A stretch of DNA of 9,235 nt from Sphingobacteriia bacterium (lineage in GTDB: Bacteria > Bacteroidota > Bacteroidia > NS11-12g > UBA955), in assembly GCA_021151535.1 (NCBI GenBank), contig JAGKXC010000079.1, forward strand, positions 1 to 9,235, read 5' to 3'. Made by a program: the position numbers and the translations under genes. Numbering within the stretch: the stretch's first letter is position 1; each line of letters opens with the position of its first letter. The notes beneath the pieces were generated by a model. It did not search any database. It saw nothing but the letters and a program-made list of their open reading frames with translations, and was not told the DNA's origin. Below, piece after piece: positions 5,794 to 9,235 of this stretch.

Positions 5794-7077
5794 ATGAAAA
5801 TTAGAAATTTTACTGTTAGGATTTTTGTTATTGTATTGTTTTTGGGGAATCATCATTTTCTAGTTGCCCAAATTCGTGGATGTATAGATCCAAGTGCTTC
5901 TAATTTTAATGATAAAGCTACCATCAATGATGGAAGTTGTTTATACAAGTCTGTAACACTAAATCCAATTGCCTATTTCTCTACATCAAAACAAAGTGAG
6001 GAATTGATAGAAATGTCTGGATTAGAAAAAAGAGATAGCCTATGGTATACGCATAACGATAATCCATCTGATGTTTTTTTTGAAATAGGAATTGAAGGAG
6101 ATTCCATAAAAGTTAATCGGAAAATTATAGTGAAAGGACTGGATGTTGTAGATTGGGAGGAAATAGCTTCGGATTCCGATTATTTTTATTTGGGCGATTT
6201 TGGAAATAATGCCAATGGCGCTCGCGGTGATTTGAAAATTGTCAAAGTGAGAAAGGCATTTCAAAGTGGAATTCTAAATGATAGCCTATTGGTTGCCGAA
6301 ATTTTGAATTTCTCTTACGAAGACCAAATAGATTATACACCACTTAGTTCAAATAAAACAAATTTTGATTGCGAAGCTATGATTGTTACTGATGACTCAA
6401 TTTATTTATTTACAAAACAATGGCAGTCACTAAATACAGTTGTTTATCGTTTGGCGAAATCGGGTAGTGATCAAATTGCGAGAAAATTAACTGCAATCAA
6501 AATAGATGGATTGGTTACAGGAGCAAAATTATCGCCCGATAAAAAGAAATTAGCACTTATTGGATATAGCAATATGCTGCAACCATTTATTACATGTATT
6601 TATGGTTTTCAACAAACGGAATTTCAGCTAGGTTGTATTAGAAAGTTGAATTTGAATATGCCATTTTTTCAAATGGAAGGAATTTGCTGGGAAAACGATT
6701 CCATCGTGTCTGTAGTAAATGAAAAATTTGCCAATACATTTATTCAAACCAATTCGTCATTACAGCAATATGATCTTGGATTTTGTTGGGAAAAATTGGC
6801 AAATAACCAATTGGGAATAGGTAAATTTGAAGGTATGAATTTAAAGTTGCAAATTTCGCCGAATCCAATTAGGCATAATGAGACTTTAAAATTGATTTTT
6901 ATGGGTGCAAATCGATGTTTGCCCATCAACGAGGAGATTTTTGTTACCAACATGAAGGGACAAAAATTAATGACAATTCAAGTTACATCAGATAGATTTG
7001 AGTTGAATCAATTGGTACCAGGTGATTATGCAATAGGAAATCAAAAGGTGGGCTTTATAATGGTTTCTGTAATTTGA
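5794..7077 (+). CDS. Secreted esterase-like-phytase-type beta-propeller protein with probable T9SS tail
   Basis: A 427-aa protein. Residues 1-26 form a signal peptide ending VAQ. A GCIDPSASNFNDKA...DGSC motif follows at 29-49, a short Cys/Asp module common in Bacteroidota secreted proteins. Residues 55-335 look like the esterase-like-of-phytase/SdiA-regulated propeller group: EMSGL (73-77), WYTHNDNP (84-91), VVDWEEIA (118-125), LGDFGNNANGARGD (133-146), NFDCEAM (190-196), TGAKLSPDKKKLALIGY (242-258) and QMEGI (293-297). These acidic loops probably bind metal or substrate; the reaction is unknown. The tail from LQISPNP (352-358) through NMKGQKL (386-392) to the end (427) resembles a T9SS type A domain, but it is divergent and ends FIMVSVI without the usual basic tip. 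The gene is divergent from the 905-aa gene and convergent with ompA (48-bp gap). The ATG at 5794 gives the signal peptide. Confidence 0.75.
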   Translation: MKIRNFTVRIFVIVLFLGNHHFLVAQIRGCIDPSASNFNDKATINDGSCLYKSVTLNPIAYFSTSKQSEELIEMSGLEKRDSLWYTHNDNPSDVFFEIGIEGDSIKVNRKIIVKGLDVVDWEEIASDSDYFYLGDFGNNANGARGDLKIVKVRKAFQSGILNDSLLVAEILNFSYEDQIDYTPLSSNKTNFDCEAMIVTDDSIYLFTKQWQSLNTVVYRLAKSGSDQIARKLTAIKIDGLVTGAKLSPDKKKLALIGYSNMLQPFITCIYGFQQTEFQLGCIRKLNLNMPFFQMEGICWENDSIVSVVNEKFANTFIQTNSSLQQYDLGFCWEKLANNQLGIGKFEGMNLKLQISPNPIRHNETLKLIFMGANRCLPINEEIFVTNMKGQKLMTIQVTSDRFELNQLVPGDYAIGNQKVGFIMVSVI

Positions 7078-7125
7078 TTTTTAGTATGTTGTATGAAATG
7101 TATTACACAATAATCTCGCGTTGGA

Positions 7126-8931
7126 TTATTTGTCGTTTACATATATAATTACTTCACGTTTGGCTTGTCTACTTTGGGCCTCAACCTGACTGGAGTTAAT
7201 TCCTTTGGATTTTGAAGTTAAACCCACGTTCGTGTTGTTTATGTCGCCATCTAAATTTACCCCAATGTTCTGATTGTCCATGAAGAAACGTACTGTGGTT
7301 CTTCGATTTTGCGCGTGCTGATAATCGTCACAAAGTACCATTTTCTTGCCGCCATTGCGCACTTGGATTTCATAAGGTTTGTAATTTTCATACCAGCTTT
7401 TTCTTACAAAACCTTTATCATCTCGCAAAACAATCATTTTTCGAGTTTTGCCTTCAATAAAATCAGTGTAATGGGCGATATTTTCTCCTTCGCAAACACA
7501 ACCATTGAGAATCTCGGTTTCGCCATAACCCTTTGCTTTTAAACGAGAAGGTTCAATCTTCCAAGTTCTAATTAGATAATTTACGGCACTATCTGCTCTT
7601 CGTTGTGCTAAGTTTACATTGTATGCATACGTATTTCTACAATCGGTATGTGATCCAATTTCTAACTTTAAGTCTGGGAATTTTTGAAGTACGTTTATGG
7701 CGAAAGAGTCTAAAACCCTTGCAGCATCAGGACGAATTCTTGCTCTATCTAAATCATAAAATATGGGAAGCGCCCATGTTTGGTCAATGATATCTTCTAT
7801 TGAAGTAAACTCATTGATTTCTTCAATAGAATGTGGTTTGTCTGGCTTTTTCTCTACGGTACCTACGTAGTGTAAGTCTGTGGGTGGTGCTCCCGATGTG
7901 GCCAATTTATTCTGGAGTAAATCTAATACAGTGGTATCTGGAGGAATTGAGTCCTTTGGAATTGCGGTTTGAATAGTAATGTTTTTATTTACCTTTAAAT
8001 TCTCAGTAAGATCTTCAAGTTTCTTCATTGATTCAGGGGTGATAACGGAATCAATAAATATGTGAATTTCTTTTAATTTGGGTTTGAGTGTGTCGTGTAT
8101 GGGCTTCAATTCCTCTGGGCAACCAAGATTGAAAAGTGGACCTTTAACGAATTTGCAAGAGTCTTTGTAATCAGGAATTCCGTCTTTATCTACATCAGGG
8201 CAACCATAAAGTGCAACTTCTCCGGGGATTTCAGGGCATGAGTCTCTCGTGTCAACTACTCCGTCTTTGTCTTTGTCTAAATCGATTTCTTTATATACAA
8301 TTTCTCTATAAACCTTTTCTCTTGGTAAGGGATCTTTCCACCAGTTCCCATCGCAAGAATCATAAACCAATCTATCGCCCCATCTATAATGGATACCCAA
8401 GGAAAGTCGTTGAGTAAAAGACCATCCTACTTCAATCCCTAAATTTAATCTAGGATTGGTGTACCACATACCCAATTCTTTACGTAATCCACGGCCTTTG
8501 CCATAATCTGGTGCTAAAAAAATACCTACTAGCGGTCCATCCCAGATTAATCCAGTTCCCGCATAAAAACCCCATCGGTACTTGCAATCTAATACCACAT
8601 TTATTCCGGCAATGTCACGTCTATAGTTTACTGTGTACCCATCTTGGAAGATATTTTCATAATAATAAGGATATGGATAAACGTTGTTGTTAAAGTCTAG
8701 ACCATAGTATAAGCCAAATCGTCTGTAAATATCACATAGCGAAATTTTGGCTCTGTATGCGTCATAGCCATAAATCGTTTTGAATAGGTACCCGCCGTAA
8801 ACTTGCCAATACTGCCCTTGTGCTTTTTGAGGGAATAAACTCATTAAAGAGAAAATGATTACAGCACCAAGGCTCGTCTTCTTTTTTAGGAAGGCGCTTT
8901 TGTACTGAAATATTTTCTGTATCAAGGACAT
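7126..8931 (-). CDS. OmpA-family outer membrane protein with TSP type-3 repeats
   Basis: A 601-aa protein. Residues 1-40 are a signal peptide with a long basic start (hydrophobic core about 21-33, ending QGQ). Residues 41-190 are rich in aromatic and Gly residues with repeated short strands (YWQVYGGYLF, FGLYYGLDF, LNLGIEVGW, LSLGIHYRW), which fits a small outer membrane beta-barrel. Residues 217-272 hold TSP type-3 calcium-binding repeats (DLDKDKDGVVDTRDSCP, DVDKDGIPDYKDSC, each followed by a GCP). A linker rich in Lys, Pro and Asp runs from 273 to 385. The OmpA C-terminal peptidoglycan-binding domain starts at about 388 (LPIFYDLDRARIRPDA) and includes GSHTDCR (426-432), LAQRRADSAVNYL (441-453), GYGE (468-471) and QNRRTTVRF (541-549). 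Asp430 and Arg543/544 are the likely diaminopimelate contacts. About 65 residues are inserted between GYGE and NRRT, and a 52-residue tail follows. The role is probably to link the outer membrane to peptidoglycan. ATG 8931 is the natural start. Confidence 0.9.
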   Translation of the reverse strand: MSLIQKIFQYKSAFLKKKTSLGAVIIFSLMSLFPQKAQGQYWQVYGGYLFKTIYGYDAYRAKISLCDIYRRFGLYYGLDFNNNVYPYPYYYENIFQDGYTVNYRRDIAGINVVLDCKYRWGFYAGTGLIWDGPLVGIFLAPDYGKGRGLRKELGMWYTNPRLNLGIEVGWSFTQRLSLGIHYRWGDRLVYDSCDGNWWKDPLPREKVYREIVYKEIDLDKDKDGVVDTRDSCPEIPGEVALYGCPDVDKDGIPDYKDSCKFVKGPLFNLGCPEELKPIHDTLKPKLKEIHIFIDSVITPESMKKLEDLTENLKVNKNITIQTAIPKDSIPPDTTVLDLLQNKLATSGAPPTDLHYVGTVEKKPDKPHSIEEINEFTSIEDIIDQTWALPIFYDLDRARIRPDAARVLDSFAINVLQKFPDLKLEIGSHTDCRNTYAYNVNLAQRRADSAVNYLIRTWKIEPSRLKAKGYGETEILNGCVCEGENIAHYTDFIEGKTRKMIVLRDDKGFVRKSWYENYKPYEIQVRNGGKKMVLCDDYQHAQNRRTTVRFFMDNQNIGVNLDGDINNTNVGLTSKSKGINSSQVEAQSRQAKREVIIYVNDK

Positions 8932-9193
8932 TAGTTATGCTATTTTGCTATTGGAAACAGAGTGAAATTTTTGCAAACTCTCTCCGAATTTCAAATTTAC
9001 TTCAATAAGCTCAATGGGATATGATTGTTTACCCTTGAAATATGCACAATTACAATAAAATTAGATTATTGTAGTGATTTGGGTACAAAAATTAGGGTTT
9101 TTGCTTCAAATTATGAGTGAGGTTAGATTCAAAAATATTATAACATAAATAACTAATTGGAGTATTTTTCGCAAAGTTGCCTGGGTTTTTATA
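8932..9193. other. AT-rich intergenic region between divergent genes
   Basis: No convincing ORF, RNA gene or repeat is visible here. Both flanking genes would be read outward from it, so it should hold their promoters. Apart from the minus-strand -7 candidate at 8992-8999, I see only a degenerate plus-strand TATTTTTC at 9163-9170 ahead of the ATG at 9194. Confidence 0.5.
8992..8999 (-). promoter_or_regulatory. Possible -7 element of the ompA-like gene
   Basis: On the minus strand, TAAATTTG (8999-8992) matches TAnnTTTG exactly, about 60 bp upstream of ATG 8931. No TTG is found at the usual -33 spacing (the nearest is about 12 bp upstream), so support is partial. Confidence 0.35.
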
Positions 9194-9235
9194 ATGGATT
9201 TATTCGATTTGGAAAGATTTGAGCGTTCAATTGGC
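9194..9235 (+). CDS. Possible start of a gene running off the right edge
   Basis: ATG at 9194 opens 14 codons without a stop (MDLFDLERFERSIG) up to the window end. The composition is normal for coding sequence, and the position, divergent from ompA, is reasonable. The stretch is charged, not a signal peptide, so a cytoplasmic product is likely. It is too short to identify a family, and a chance open frame of this length cannot be excluded. Confidence 0.4.
   Translation, partial: MDLFDLERFERSIG

Noticed and set aside
6040..6953. Minus-strand open frames at 6040-6264 and 6744-6953
   Set aside because: They are antisense to the propeller gene, whose own motifs and signal peptide are convincing, and they have no recognisable content.
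7078..7125. Terminator in the 48-bp convergent gap
   Set aside because: No GC-rich hairpin or T-run is visible.
7309..8693. Plus-strand open frames within 7309-8693
   Set aside because: They are antisense to the OmpA gene, which has clear TSP-3 and OmpA motifs throughout.
1..9235. Mobile elements, CRISPR arrays, tRNA or rRNA genes
   Set aside because: I saw no transposase or integrase motifs, no regularly spaced repeats, and no tRNA-like cloverleaf or rRNA sequence on either strand.

Overview
The window is AT-rich chromosomal DNA that reads as Bacteroidota (Flavobacteriia-like or a related class). Three things point there. Two proteins end in, or appear to end in, type IX secretion (T9SS) type A sorting domains. 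One small protein carries a PID-CTERM-like exosortase sorting signal. Start codons lack Shine-Dalgarno sequences, and TAnnTTTG-type -7 promoter elements occur upstream of several genes. I cannot place it at genus level.

Layout from left to right. (1) 1-723, minus strand: the N-terminal part of a secreted GH20 beta-N-acetylhexosaminidase, cut off by the window edge just before its catalytic residues. (2) 843-1568, plus strand: an integral membrane protein of the TIGR02206/TMEM164 (YwaF-like) family, divergent from the hexosaminidase. (3) 1681-2826, minus strand: a compact three-gene exosortase cassette. It is transcribed in the order PID-CTERM-like mini-substrate (60 aa), exosortase (186 aa, Cys/Arg/His triad present), four-helix membrane protein (150 aa). 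The genes are 4 bp apart and then overlap by 55 bp, behind a good Bacteroidota-type promoter. (4) 2887-5604, minus strand: a 905-aa secreted surface protein with a C-terminal T9SS sorting domain, directly upstream of and co-oriented with the exosortase cassette. (5) 5794-7077, plus strand: a secreted esterase-like-phytase-type beta-propeller protein with an N-terminal GCxDPxAxNF motif and a probable divergent T9SS tail. (6) 7126-8931, minus strand: a 601-aa OmpA-family protein with an N-terminal beta-barrel-like region, TSP type-3 calcium-binding repeats and a peptidoglycan-binding domain carrying an unusual insertion. (7) 8932-9193: AT-rich intergenic DNA. A possible plus-strand gene starts at 9194 and runs off the right edge.

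The theme is the cell envelope: glycan hydrolysis, membrane lipid or protein processing, and two different C-terminal-tag sorting routes (T9SS across the outer membrane, exosortase in the inner membrane) side by side. The exosortase cassette is the part most worth follow-up. Its putative substrate is almost nothing but a signal peptide plus a sorting tag. I see no tRNA, rRNA, CRISPR array, insertion sequence or convincing intrinsic terminator.
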